Shown here: positions 1 through 7,421 of the stretch, piece after piece
How positions within the stretch are numbered: position 1 is the stretch's first letter
Layout: every line of letters starts with the position of its first letter
Source of the DNA: Clostridiaceae bacterium
GTDB lineage: Bacteria > Bacillota > Clostridia > Oscillospirales > Acutalibacteraceae
Assembly: GCA_030530095.1 (NCBI GenBank)
Contig: JAUMVO010000003.1
Coordinates: 1 to 64,000 of the forward strand
Length of the DNA stretch: 64,000 nucleotides
Direction of reading: 5' to 3'
Notes under the pieces: model-generated
The model's input: only the letters and a program-made list of their open reading frames with translations
What the model was told of the DNA's origin: nothing
Database searches by the model: none
Made by a program: the position numbers and the translations under genes

Positions 1-58
1 TGACAAGGGAGGCTTATGTCCTATCCTACTTCTCCCCGACAAACTCAAATTTGTCAAA
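1..58 (-). repeat. Edge fragment of a REP-like palindromic block
   Basis: The first bases (TGACAAGGGAGGCTTATGTCC) are the inner half of the same hairpin that ends the DUF559 elements at 8152 and 10533. They run into an outer motif at 38-56 which, read on the minus strand, is GACAAATTTGAGTTTGTCG. The same order (outer motif, GATAGGACA, AAGCCTCCCTTGTCA) is seen at 53985-54040, so the window cuts through a member of that family. Confidence 0.75.
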
Positions 59-59
59 A

Positions 60-89
60 AAAGACAGCCGGTTAATTCGGCTGTCTTTT
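60..89 (-). terminator. Rho-independent terminator of the par-serS operon
   Basis: An 11-bp stem, AAAGACAGCCG paired with CGGCTGTCTTT around a 7-base loop, lies 20 bases past the serS stop. On the minus strand it runs straight into a T tract. Confidence 0.85.
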
Positions 90-108
90 GCTTTGCTGTT
101 ATAAAACC

Positions 109-1389
109 TTATTTCGACAGGAATTCCTTGCCGCCCATATACATTCGCAGCGGTTCGGGGATTCTGACGCTTCCGTCTGCCTGAAGGTTGTTCTCAAGGA
201 AGGCGATAAGCATTCTCGGCGGTGCAACAACGGTGTTGTTGAGGGTGTGTGCAAAATATTTGCCGTCCTTGCCGCGTACTCTGATGCCGAGTCTTCTCGC
301 CTGAGCGTCACCGAGGTTCGAGCAGGAGCCGACCTCAAAGTACTTCTGCTGACGCGGGCTCCACGCCTCAACGTCAAGGCTCTTGACCTTAAGGTCCGCA
401 AGGTCGCCCGAGCAGCACTCAAGAGTTCTGACGGGAATATCAAGGCTTCTGAAGAAGTCAACGGTATTGTTCCACAGCTTATCGTACCATACGTCCGAAT
501 CCTCGGGCTTGCAGACAACTACCATTTCCTGCTTCTCGAACTGATGAATTCTGTAAACGCCTCTCTCCTCGATGCCGTGAGCGCCGACTTCTTTACGGAA
601 GCAGGGCGAATAGCTCGTAAGCGCCTGAGGAAGCTCGTCCTCGTCGATAAGCGTGTCGATAAACTTGCCTATCATCGAGTGCTCGCTCGTACCTATAAGA
701 TAGAGGTCCTCACCCTCAATCTTATACATCATATTTTCCATTTCGGCGAAGCTCATAACGCCCGTAACAACGTCGCTTCTTATCATAAACGGCGGAACAT
801 AATAGGTAAAGCCGCGGTCTATCATAAAGTCTCTCGCGTATGAAAGAACAGCCGAATGAAGCCTTGCGATATCGCCGCGAAGGTAATAGAAGCCGTTACC
901 GCTGGTCTTTCTTGCGGAATCGAGATCGATACCGTTGAAGGATTCCATTATATCGACGTGATAGGGGATCTCGTAGTCCGGCACAACGGGCTCGCCGAAG
1001 CGCTCAAGCTCAACGTTTTCGGAATCATCCTTGCCTATCGGAACATTGGGTCCGATAATGTTGGGAATAACCATCATTCTCTTTTTGAGCTCAGCCTCGT
1101 ATTCAACCTCTTTGGCTTCAAGCTCAACCAATTCGTCATTGAGCTTCTTAACCGTTGCCTTGGCATTCTCGGCATCCTCAAGCTGCTTCTTAGCCATATA
1201 CATACCGATTTCCTTGCTGATACGGTTACGGTCGGCGCGAAGCTCGTCGCCCTTTGACTTAGCCTCGCGAAGCTTTAAGTCGAGATCGATAACCTCGTCA
1301 ACGAGCGGAAGCTTCTGGTCCTGAAACTTCTTCTTAATGTTTTCCTTTACGATTTCGGGATTTTCCCTTAAAAATTTAATATCAAGCAT
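109..1389 (-). CDS. serS: Seryl-tRNA synthetase
   Basis: Charges tRNA-Ser with serine in the cytoplasm (class II aminoacyl-tRNA synthetase). The 426 residues show the long charged N-terminal coiled-coil arm (about 30-110), then the class II core with the motif 2 region FRKEVGAHGIEERGVYRIHQF and a C-terminal motif 3 region. Motif 3 reads TLNNTVVAPPRMLIAFLEN, where most bacterial enzymes have a TLNGSGLAVGRT-type sequence, so this may be a divergent SerRS subtype. The ATG is preceded by GGAGGG. It is the last gene of the parA-lipoprotein-parB-serS run, 26 bases after parB, and is followed by a clear terminator. Confidence 0.95.
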   Translation of the reverse strand: MLDIKFLRENPEIVKENIKKKFQDQKLPLVDEVIDLDLKLREAKSKGDELRADRNRISKEIGMYMAKKQLEDAENAKATVKKLNDELVELEAKEVEYEAELKKRMMVIPNIIGPNVPIGKDDSENVELERFGEPVVPDYEIPYHVDIMESFNGIDLDSARKTSGNGFYYLRGDIARLHSAVLSYARDFMIDRGFTYYVPPFMIRSDVVTGVMSFAEMENMMYKIEGEDLYLIGTSEHSMIGKFIDTLIDEDELPQALTSYSPCFRKEVGAHGIEERGVYRIHQFEKQEMVVVCKPEDSDVWYDKLWNNTVDFFRSLDIPVRTLECCSGDLADLKVKSLDVEAWSPRQQKYFEVGSCSNLGDAQARRLGIRVRGKDGKYFAHTLNNTVVAPPRMLIAFLENNLQADGSVRIPEPLRMYMGGKEFLSK

Positions 1390-1415
1390 ATATGATTTCC
1401 CTCCGGAATTATTTG

Positions 1416-2279
1416 TTATTCAAGCTCGTCAAGCTGCATGGACAGCTTTTCAAGGTCGGATTTTGAGAAGAACTCGATTTCAAGCGTGCCGCCTGAGCCC
1501 TTGGTGTTGAAGACCTTGACTTTTCTGCCGAGAGCCTTGCCCAGCGCAATCTCAACCTCATCATAAAACCTGTCGCGCTTCTTCTCTCTCTTTTCGGCGG
1601 TCTTCTTTTCCTTCTTGGGACTCTTTGCAAGCCTTTCAACGTCGCGGACCGTTATTTTATCCTTGATTACAAGCTCCGCAACTCTGAGCTGCTCATCCTC
1701 GCTGTCAAACGCAAGCAGTGCCTTTGCGTGGCCCTTTGAAATCTTGCCCGATTTTACATAGTCCGTAATCTTTTCGGGCAGGGTGAGAATTCTCAGCGAA
1801 TTGGCAACCTCGGGACGGGATTTGCCGACCCTCTGCGCCGCCTGCTCCTGAGTCAGACCGTAGGTGTCGATAAGCATCTTGAAACCTTCGGCCTCTTCTA
1901 TTGCGTTCAGATCCTCGCGATGAAGGTTTTCAATAAGCGCAAAAACGCTTTCCTCCTCGTCGCTCATTTCGCGGATTGTAACGGGAACTTCGGTAAGTCC
2001 AGCCATTCTCGCGGCTCTGTAACGTCTTTCGCCCGCTACAAGTCTGTAGCTGCCGTCGGTCATCGGACGGACAAGCAGCGGCTGAAGTACGCCGTGCTCC
2101 TTAATACTGTCCGAAAGCTCGGCGAGAGCCTTGGGCTCAAATTCCTTTCGCGGCTGCTTACGGTTGGGCTCAATGTCGTTTATGGGCAGCGTAACCGCCT
2201 GACCGGCGCTGCTCTCAACTGAATTATCGTAAATAAGTGCGTCCCAGCCTCTGCCGAGACCGCCTTTTTTATTAGCCAT
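1416..2279 (-). CDS. parB: Chromosome partitioning protein ParB (Spo0J)
   Basis: CTPase DNA clamp that loads at parS sites and organises the origin region for segregation with ParA. The N-terminal ParB domain has NRKQPRKEF and the GERRYRAAR nucleotide-binding box; the central helix-turn-helix is QEQAAQRVGKSRPEVANSL; the C-terminus is a basic linker and dimerisation domain. Residues that separate ParB from Noc (Caulobacter numbering 173/179/184/201) read R, S, T, G here, which is the ParB pattern. Its ATG directly abuts the stop of the upstream lipoprotein gene, so translation is probably coupled. The 287-aa length is normal. Three parS sites lie within 9 kb. Confidence 0.95.
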   Translation of the reverse strand: MANKKGGLGRGWDALIYDNSVESSAGQAVTLPINDIEPNRKQPRKEFEPKALAELSDSIKEHGVLQPLLVRPMTDGSYRLVAGERRYRAARMAGLTEVPVTIREMSDEEESVFALIENLHREDLNAIEEAEGFKMLIDTYGLTQEQAAQRVGKSRPEVANSLRILTLPEKITDYVKSGKISKGHAKALLAFDSEDEQLRVAELVIKDKITVRDVERLAKSPKKEKKTAEKREKKRDRFYDEVEIALGKALGRKVKVFNTKGSGGTLEIEFFSKSDLEKLSMQLDELE

Positions 2280-2894
2280 TTATTCACCCTCCTGTGCACT
2301 GTAAGCCTGAGCATACTCCGGCTTTGTCTGCTCAAAATATGCTTTTGCAAAATATGATACTGTGTTACGTCCGTCGACAAAGGTGGTGATTACAATATAA
2401 TCTCCGTCCTTGTACCAGATATAATTCGTTCTGTCCTCGTCGTTGACTGTTGCCTTCTTCCCGTAGAGAGAATCGAACTTTTCCACTGCATCTTTGATTA
2501 CAAAGCCCGTTTCGTTGGTCGAAACATACTGGATTTCACACAGTCTTGCGTCGTTGTCATAGATAAAATACACCGCAGCGTCCAATCCCTCGTTAATAAA
2601 ATCAAGATTGTTTCTGCTGATTGCAAAATAAACCTGACCCGAGTCGCTGAAACGTATCTCAATTTTCTCGTTCAGCGCCTTCTGGGTTTCTTCAAGACTC
2701 ATGCCCATTCTTGTTCCGAAAACATCGTAGTCGCTGTAAACGTAGGTCACGGGTTCGGTAACAGGCTTTGTCGTTGAAACAACGTCAACCTTATTGAAAT
2801 CCCTCTGTTCGTTGCATGAGGTCATAAGCACCGTTGAGAGCGCGGCAAAAACAAGTAATACCGCACAGAGCTTTATGATTCTGTTCGTATTCAC
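2280..2894 (-). CDS. Putative lipoprotein inserted between parA and parB
   Basis: Unrecognised 204-aa protein. It begins with a basic stretch and hydrophobic helix (about 5-25) ending LMTSC, a plausible lipobox with Cys at 27, so the mature protein is probably anchored outside the membrane. The rest is a globular domain with the sequence GMSLEETQKAL followed by several beta-like stretches. The start is GTG with a perfect GGAGG 7 bases upstream, overlapping the end of parA, and the stop abuts the parB ATG. It is therefore embedded in the par operon, which is unusual because soj and spo0J are normally adjacent. No function can be assigned. Confidence 0.85.
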   Translation of the reverse strand: MNTNRIIKLCAVLLVFAALSTVLMTSCNEQRDFNKVDVVSTTKPVTEPVTYVYSDYDVFGTRMGMSLEETQKALNEKIEIRFSDSGQVYFAISRNNLDFINEGLDAAVYFIYDNDARLCEIQYVSTNETGFVIKDAVEKFDSLYGKKATVNDEDRTNYIWYKDGDYIVITTFVDGRNTVSYFAKAYFEQTKPEYAQAYSAQEGE

Positions 2895-2906
2895 AGTGCC
2901 GCCTCC

Positions 2907-3668
2907 TTACTGCTTTTTAAGGAATTCCTCAGCGAGCGCGGCGTAGGCTATCGCGCCCTTAGAGGTCTTGTCGTAATACATTATCGGCTCGCCGTAGCTG
3001 GGCGCCTCGGACAGCCTTACATTACGCGGAATTGTTGACGAATAGACTTTCTTGGGGAAGAATTTCTTGACCTCGTCAACAACCTGATTGGTGAGATTGA
3101 GCCTCCCGTCATACATGGTCAGCAGCACGCCCTCAAGCTCAAGCTGCGGATTGTAAAGACGCTTAATCTGCCTTACCGTCGCCATAAGCTGCGCAAGGCC
3201 CTCAAGCGCGTAGTACTCGCACTGAATGGGAACCAGAAACGTATCGCTCGCGCACAGCGCGTTGATTGTTATAAGTCCGAGCGACGGCGGACAGTCAAGA
3301 AAGATATAGTCGTAATCGTTCCAGATTTGCGCCAGCGCCATTTTGATAAGACTCTCACGCTTTTTGAGCGCTATCATCTCAACCTCGGCGCCGGCAAGGT
3401 TCATATCCGACGGAAGAATATCGACGTTCTCAAATCTCGTCTTAACGAGCACATCCGACGCCTTGATGCCGTTTATGAGCATATCGTAGGTCGAGCTCTC
3501 TATTTCACGTTTATTGATGCCGTAGCCGCTGGTTGAATTGCCCTGCGGGTCAATATCGACGAGCAGAACCTTTTTACCCAGCGCGCCTATCGCGGCTGAA
3601 AGATTTACGGCGGTAGTCGTCTTTCCGACGCCGCCCTTCTGATTGATAACCGAAACGGTTTTTGCCAT
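2907..3668 (-). CDS. parA: Chromosome partitioning ATPase ParA (Soj)
   Basis: Walker-type ATPase that binds DNA non-specifically when ATP-bound, works with ParB in origin segregation and can act on DnaA. The deviant Walker A is NQKGGVGKTTTAVNLSA at the N-terminus, followed by DIDPQGNST and DCPPSLGLITINAL. I chose the ATG that gives MAKTVSVINQKGG (253 aa) over a start 11 codons upstream, because it matches the usual Soj N-terminus. First gene of the parA-lipoprotein-parB-serS operon; a parS site lies about 110 bases upstream. Confidence 0.95.
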   Translation of the reverse strand: MAKTVSVINQKGGVGKTTTAVNLSAAIGALGKKVLLVDIDPQGNSTSGYGINKREIESSTYDMLINGIKASDVLVKTRFENVDILPSDMNLAGAEVEMIALKKRESLIKMALAQIWNDYDYIFLDCPPSLGLITINALCASDTFLVPIQCEYYALEGLAQLMATVRQIKRLYNPQLELEGVLLTMYDGRLNLTNQVVDEVKKFFPKKVYSSTIPRNVRLSEAPSYGEPIMYYDKTSKGAIAYAALAEEFLKKQ

Positions 3669-3777
3669 TAAAGCTTCACTCCGTATTGAAAAATTCAACA
3701 ATTACACAGTAGTATATCATATATTTTCTTAAAGATAAATACTTTTTACCTTAAAAATACAAAAAATTGTCAAAAAT

Positions 3778-3793
3778 TGTTCCACGTGGAACA
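3778..3793. promoter_or_regulatory. parS site 1
   Basis: TGTTCCACGTGGAACA matches the parS consensus TGTTNCACGTGNAACA and is the core of a perfect 22-bp palindrome (3775-3796). It lies between the divergent parA and yabP genes. Confidence 0.95.
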
Positions 3794-3874
3794 ATTGACG
3801 GTGAATTTCCGTTCGCCCGTCATATATCGAAGCGTTTTGGCATAGTATTAACCGATATATCGGAGGTGTTCGAA

Positions 3875-4165
3875 ATGACAGACAACGGCAGTCTTGCGCG
3901 GCCGGCAGTGCCGCAGAATATTATACTTGAGGACAGGCACAGCCTGACCGTGTCGGGCGTCAGCGACGTTGACAGCTTCGACGAGCAGAGCATCGTAATT
4001 CTCACGGGGCTGGGCGAGCTTTGCGTGCGCGGCTCGGATTTGCACATAAACCGCCTCAGCCTTGAAATCGGCGAAATACTCGTCGAGGGAGAGATTGACT
4101 CGCTCGTCTATTCTCAGCGCGAAGCAAAACCGCAGGGCGGCTTTTTCTCAAAAGTTTTCCGCTGA
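3875..4165 (+). CDS. yabP: Sporulation protein YabP
   Basis: Small protein needed in the mother cell for spore formation in Bacillus; exact biochemistry unknown. The 96 residues carry the family pattern of a short beta-rich domain: LEDRHSLTVSGVSDVDSFDEQSIVILTGLGELCVRGSDLHINRLSLEIGEILVEG. I place the start at the ATG preceded by GGAGGT 7 bases upstream; a longer reading from a TTG at 3767 would run through the parS site and has no ribosome site. The stop overlaps the yabQ start by one base (TGATG), so the two are translationally coupled, as in other spore formers. Confidence 0.9.
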   Translation: MTDNGSLARPAVPQNIILEDRHSLTVSGVSDVDSFDEQSIVILTGLGELCVRGSDLHINRLSLEIGEILVEGEIDSLVYSQREAKPQGGFFSKVFR

Positions 4166-4713
4166 TGGAATACATTATCAGCCTTTCAACCCAGACAAAG
4201 GGCTTTCTGTTTTCGCTGGGCTTCGGCGTGATTCTCGGCGTATTCTACGACGCGTTGAGAATAATCCGTCTTACCCTGAGCGAAAAGAAGGCTTTTATAC
4301 CCGTCTTTGATATTATCTTCACACTCACGGCGGCAGTGGCGTCGTTTCTCTTTTTTCTGACCGTCACCGACGGGGAAATACGGCTCTATATACTGTTCGG
4401 CGAGCTGCTGGGCTTCACGGTTTACTATCTTGCGTTCGGCATAATCGCCGTGCGCTTCTGCGAAAAAACAGCGCTGAAAATCAAAAGCATTATTATAAAA
4501 ATTTTTGCATTTATATTTTCGCCTTTTGCAAAACTTTGCCGTCTTTTGCTGAAAACATTGAAAAAAGTGTGTAAAAATACAAAAATACTCTTGCAAAAAG
4601 ACAAAGCCTTGTTATATAATTTAACTGATAAAATGCGAAAATATCGGGTTAAATTCCCGTTCGGCAAAGGCGGTGCAGAAAATGAGCGGAAAAGCAAAGA
4701 AAAAGACAGCTAA
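4165..4713 (+). CDS. yabQ: Spore cortex biosynthesis protein YabQ
   Basis: Membrane protein of the outer forespore membrane, required for cortex formation in Bacillus. The N-terminal half has several hydrophobic segments (about 10-30, 45-68, 72-98) with the family-typical GFGVILGVFYDALRI. The C-terminal third is strongly basic and presumably cytoplasmic. It starts one base inside the yabP stop and its 3' end overlaps the next gene by about 30 bases. Length is 182 aa. Confidence 0.88.
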   Translation: MEYIISLSTQTKGFLFSLGFGVILGVFYDALRIIRLTLSEKKAFIPVFDIIFTLTAAVASFLFFLTVTDGEIRLYILFGELLGFTVYYLAFGIIAVRFCEKTALKIKSIIIKIFAFIFSPFAKLCRLLLKTLKKVCKNTKILLQKDKALLYNLTDKMRKYRVKFPFGKGGAENERKSKEKDS

Positions 4714-4996
4714 AAAGGAACAGAAGTTCAGCTTCATTCTTCTTATCGGCTTACTGTTTATGATAGGCTATTTTGCCATAAGCTTCGTAAACATCCGTAT
4801 CAACATCAATCAGCGCGAAAAGCAGGTTGCCGAGCTTAAGGCTGAGCTTGAACAGCAGCTGGCCGAGAACGACAGGCTTCAGGGCGTTCTTGACGGTGAG
4901 GATCAGGAAGAATATATCGAGCGTATCGCCCGCGAAAAGCTCGGATACGTATTACCCGGCGAAAAGGTTTACTACAACGTAACCCCGCAGAATTAA
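4682..4996 (+). CDS. divIC: FtsB/DivIC-type septum formation initiator
   Basis: Small bitopic cell-division protein expected to work with FtsL/DivIB at the septum. It has a very basic N-terminus (KAKKKTAKKEQK), one membrane helix (about 19-38), a coiled coil (INQREKQVAELKAELEQQLAEND) and the typical C-terminal EYIERIAREKLGYVLPGEKVYYN. The chosen ATG gives MSGKAKKK (104 aa) and overlaps the yabQ tail; a GTG three codons upstream is also possible. A yabP-yabQ-divIC-S1 order matches Bacillus. Confidence 0.88.
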   Translation: MSGKAKKKTAKKEQKFSFILLIGLLFMIGYFAISFVNIRININQREKQVAELKAELEQQLAENDRLQGVLDGEDQEEYIERIAREKLGYVLPGEKVYYNVTPQN

Positions 4997-5013
4997 GGAG
5001 GACATGGCTTTAT

Positions 5014-5451
5014 ATGATTAAAGTCGGCGACGTACTCGACGGCAAAGTAACAGGTCTTACCAACTTCGGCGCATTTGTCAGCCTGCCCGAAAACAAAACG
5101 GGTATGGTGCACATTTCCGAGGTTGCGTCCTCGTTTGTCAGCAACATTTCCGATTTTCTCAAGGAAGGTCAGGAAGTCAGGGTTAAAGTAATTGAAATCA
5201 ACGATGCCGGTAAAATCGGACTGTCAATAAAGCAGGTTGAAAAATCCGGTGACGGGGATTCTGCGCAAAAGGCGGAGAAAAAGCCTCGCAACTCCGCGCC
5301 CAACGTATGGAAGGGCGCACCCGAAAAAGAGGAAGGACCGCAGACCTTTGAGGATATGATGCTTAAATTCAAGCAGCGCAGCGACGAAAAGCTCGCCGAC
5401 CTGAAGAAGGCAACCGACAGCCGCAGAGGTTCGTATTCAAAAAGAAAGTAG
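5014..5451 (+). CDS. S1 RNA-binding domain protein (YabR-like)
   Basis: An S1 OB-fold fills residues 1-75 (VGDVLDGKVTGLTNFGAFVSLPENKTGMVHISEVA, then VRVKVIEINDAGKIGLSIKQ), followed by a charged, probably disordered tail. Such proteins are encoded after divIC in Bacillus (yabR) and are thought to bind structured RNA or ribosomes. A good AAGGAGG lies upstream of the ATG. Length is 145 aa. Confidence 0.88.
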   Translation: MIKVGDVLDGKVTGLTNFGAFVSLPENKTGMVHISEVASSFVSNISDFLKEGQEVRVKVIEINDAGKIGLSIKQVEKSGDGDSAQKAEKKPRNSAPNVWKGAPEKEEGPQTFEDMMLKFKQRSDEKLADLKKATDSRRGSYSKRK

Positions 5452-5455
5452 TTTA

Positions 5456-5475
5456 ATGCAGCCGTCCGGCTGCAT
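5456..5475. repeat. Short perfect stem-loop after the S1-domain gene
   Basis: ATGCAGCCG and CGGCTGCAT form an inverted repeat with only two bases between, starting 5 bases past the S1-gene stop. There is no T tract, so it is at best a weak terminator; it may instead protect or separate the mRNA of the two genes. Confidence 0.5.
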
Positions 5476-5494
5476 AATTCTTATGGTGAAAAAT

Positions 5495-6337
5495 ATGAGA
5501 GAAATTGATGTCCGCGAAGTTACGGAAACCGTAAAAGAGCTTGTTATCAAAGCAAATAAGCTTCTGCCCGACGAGCTCTGCTCGCTTATAGAAAAGGCGG
5601 GCGAAAGCGAGACTGACGAGCTTCCGAAAAAGATAATGGGCGAGCTTGTCAACAATCTCGACGCCGCGAAACAGCTTGATATACCGATTTGTCAGGATAC
5701 CGGTATGGCGGTTATATTTATCGATATCGGTCAGGACGTGCATTTTATCGGCGGCGACCTTTACGGCGCGATAAACGAAGGCGTTGCGAAAGGCTATACA
5801 GACGGTCTTTTAAGAAAATCCGTTGTCAGAGACCCGTTTGACCGAGTTAATACCGAAGATAATACTCCCGCGATTATTCACACGAGAATAGTCAGCGGCG
5901 ATAAGGTTAAAATAACAGCCGCGCCCAAGGGCTTCGGCTCGGAAAATATGAGCGCAATGAAAATGTTCACTCCGTCGGCTACGCCTGAGGACGTGATAAA
6001 CTTCGTCGCCGAAACGGTTAAAACCGCAGGCGGAAACCCCTGCCCGCCCGTTGTAATAGGCGTAGGCATAGGCGGTGATTTTGAATACTGTGCGTATCTT
6101 GCGAAAAAAGCTCTGACGAGAAGCGTTGGCGTAAGAAATGACAATCCGTTTTATGAAAAGATGGAAAACGATATGCTTGAACGCTTAAACGCCCTTAATA
6201 TAGGCCCTCAGGGCTTCGGCGGCAAAACCACGGCGCTGGCGGTAAACATTGAGCAGGCGCCCACTCATATAGCGGGTCTGCCCGTTGCGGTAAACGTGGG
6301 CTGCCACGTAACCCGCCACGCAGAAGCGGAAATATAA
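5495..6337 (+). CDS. fumA: Fumarate hydratase (class I) alpha subunit
   Basis: Alpha (N-terminal) subunit of a two-subunit, [4Fe-4S] fumarase/tartrate dehydratase-type hydro-lyase that interconverts fumarate and malate. Cluster-ligand regions are visible: PICQDTGMAVIF, NPCPPVVIGVGIGGDFE and the C-terminal NVGCHVTRHAEAEI. Three in-frame starts exist; the ATG giving MREIDVREV (280 aa) matches the family N-terminus and has GGTGA five bases upstream. The beta subunit normally follows directly, but here the next gene is noc on the opposite strand, so the partner must be elsewhere. L(+)-tartrate dehydratase is the main alternative identity. Confidence 0.85.
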   Translation: MREIDVREVTETVKELVIKANKLLPDELCSLIEKAGESETDELPKKIMGELVNNLDAAKQLDIPICQDTGMAVIFIDIGQDVHFIGGDLYGAINEGVAKGYTDGLLRKSVVRDPFDRVNTEDNTPAIIHTRIVSGDKVKITAAPKGFGSENMSAMKMFTPSATPEDVINFVAETVKTAGGNPCPPVVIGVGIGGDFEYCAYLAKKALTRSVGVRNDNPFYEKMENDMLERLNALNIGPQGFGGKTTALAVNIEQAPTHIAGLPVAVNVGCHVTRHAEAEI

Positions 6338-6355
6338 TCAAATAATAATACGGCA

Positions 6356-6388
6356 AAACGGCGGCCCTTTTACGGGTCGCCGTTTCGC
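6356..6388. terminator. Terminator between convergent fumA and noc
   Basis: AAACGGCGGCCC pairs with GGGTCGCCGTTT around a short loop. The stem is GC-rich and flanked by A and T runs, so it can serve both convergent genes. Confidence 0.7.
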
Positions 6389-6477
6389 TGTGGATGTGGG
6401 GTGTGAAAGAGAAGGATATGGGTATATAAAACGGCTATAGCGGCAGGGGTAATACCGCAAAAGCCAGTTTTATCGGG

Positions 6478-7311
6478 TTAAACCGCCTCGTCGGCTTCGC
6501 CGGGCAGAGTGAGCCTTAACTGCTCAATCTTAGGTATTCTCACGATATATTCGATATATTCCTCTGTTTCGCTTCGCGCGGTGTCAGCGTCGACGCCTGC
6601 GCGTCTTATTGTATCAACCGCATGGTTCAGAGTGTTTATAAACAGTCTTACGTCGCGAAGTCCGCGCAGATTCGTCCTTGTTTTCGAGTTTCGCGAGAGC
6701 ATCTGCTCTATCATCCGCTCGCTCTCCTGAACGTTTAAGTGTCTGTCTATCATTATTGACAGCGCTCTTTCGCGTTGCGCGTCGTCTTCAAGACTCAGCA
6801 GCGCACGTGCGTGACGTTCCGTAAGTCCTGCCTTCGCAAGGCGGAAACGCATTTCCTCGGGCAGCTTGAGTATTCTCAGCTTGTTTGAAAGCGTGGACTG
6901 CGCTATACTCAGCTTCTTCGCTACGTCGTCACGGCTCATTTTATAGTCTGTAATAAGCGTTTCAATCGCTTCTGCTTCCTCAAAAAAGCTTAAATCCTGC
7001 CTCTGCAGATTCTCAATAAGCGCAAAGAGCGCCGAATCCTTTTGCTGAATATCTATCACGAGTGCGGGGATTTTTGTCATACCGATGAGCCTTGCGGCGC
7101 GCAGGCGCCTCTCCCCTGCTATTAATTCAAACTTTTTGTCTTGCGTGCTTCTGACGGTTATGGGCTGAAGGATCCCGTTTTCTCTTATACTCTGTGCCAA
7201 TTCCTCAAGTCCGTCGAAATCAAAACGTTTTCTCGGCTGATTGGGATTCGGTATTATAAGGTCCTGCGGTATGTCGTAAACCTCAGCCGAGCATTTGAAT
7301 TTCTGCTTCAT
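6478..7311 (-). CDS. noc: Nucleoid occlusion protein Noc
   Basis: ParB paralogue that in Bacillus binds NBS sites and the membrane and blocks division over the chromosome. ParB-type box GERRLRAARL and helix-turn-helix SRDDVAKKLSIAQSTLSNKL are present. The four residues that switch specificity from parS to NBS (173/179/184/201 in Caulobacter ParB numbering) read Q, K, K, R, the published Noc set, while the ParB at 1416 has the ParB pattern. The N-terminus MKQKFKCSAEVYD lacks the FSRFFG-like membrane helix of Bacillus Noc. ATG chosen 8 bases after GGAGG; that site is buried in a hairpin (7320-7363). Gene order next to rsmG matches Bacillus. 277 aa. Confidence 0.9.
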   Translation of the reverse strand: MKQKFKCSAEVYDIPQDLIIPNPNQPRKRFDFDGLEELAQSIRENGILQPITVRSTQDKKFELIAGERRLRAARLIGMTKIPALVIDIQQKDSALFALIENLQRQDLSFFEEAEAIETLITDYKMSRDDVAKKLSIAQSTLSNKLRILKLPEEMRFRLAKAGLTERHARALLSLEDDAQRERALSIMIDRHLNVQESERMIEQMLSRNSKTRTNLRGLRDVRLFINTLNHAVDTIRRAGVDADTARSETEEYIEYIVRIPKIEQLRLTLPGEADEAV

Positions 7312-7319
7312 AAAAAACA

Positions 7320-7363
7320 CCTCCGAAGTGCTTGTCCTTGCCTAAAGGATAGCACCGCGGAGG
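7320..7363 (-). promoter_or_regulatory. Hairpin sequestering the noc ribosome binding site
   Basis: In the noc mRNA, CCTCCG (plus 7358-7363) can pair with CGGAGG (plus 7320-7325), which contains the noc Shine-Dalgarno. Inner segments also pair: GTGCT with AGCAC and TCCTT with AAGGA. The result is a long interrupted stem just before the start codon, suited to translational control. Confidence 0.55.
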
Positions 7364-7421
7364 CTCTTTTGTAAAGAAAATCCGTTCGCCCGAAATCGCC
7401 GTAATATCGCGGGTTTCGAGC

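Noticed and set aside
88..843. Long plus-strand open frame opposite serS
   Set aside because: It has no ribosome site, overlaps a well-conserved synthetase gene, and its translation resembles no protein I know; a shadow of codon bias.
3767..3874. Upstream TTG start for yabP
   Set aside because: It would translate the parS palindrome and has no ribosome site, while the ATG at 3875 has GGAGGT.
6804..6809. CACGTG core in noc as a fourth parS site
   Set aside because: Flanks are GC..GC and do not match TGTTNCACGTGNAACA.
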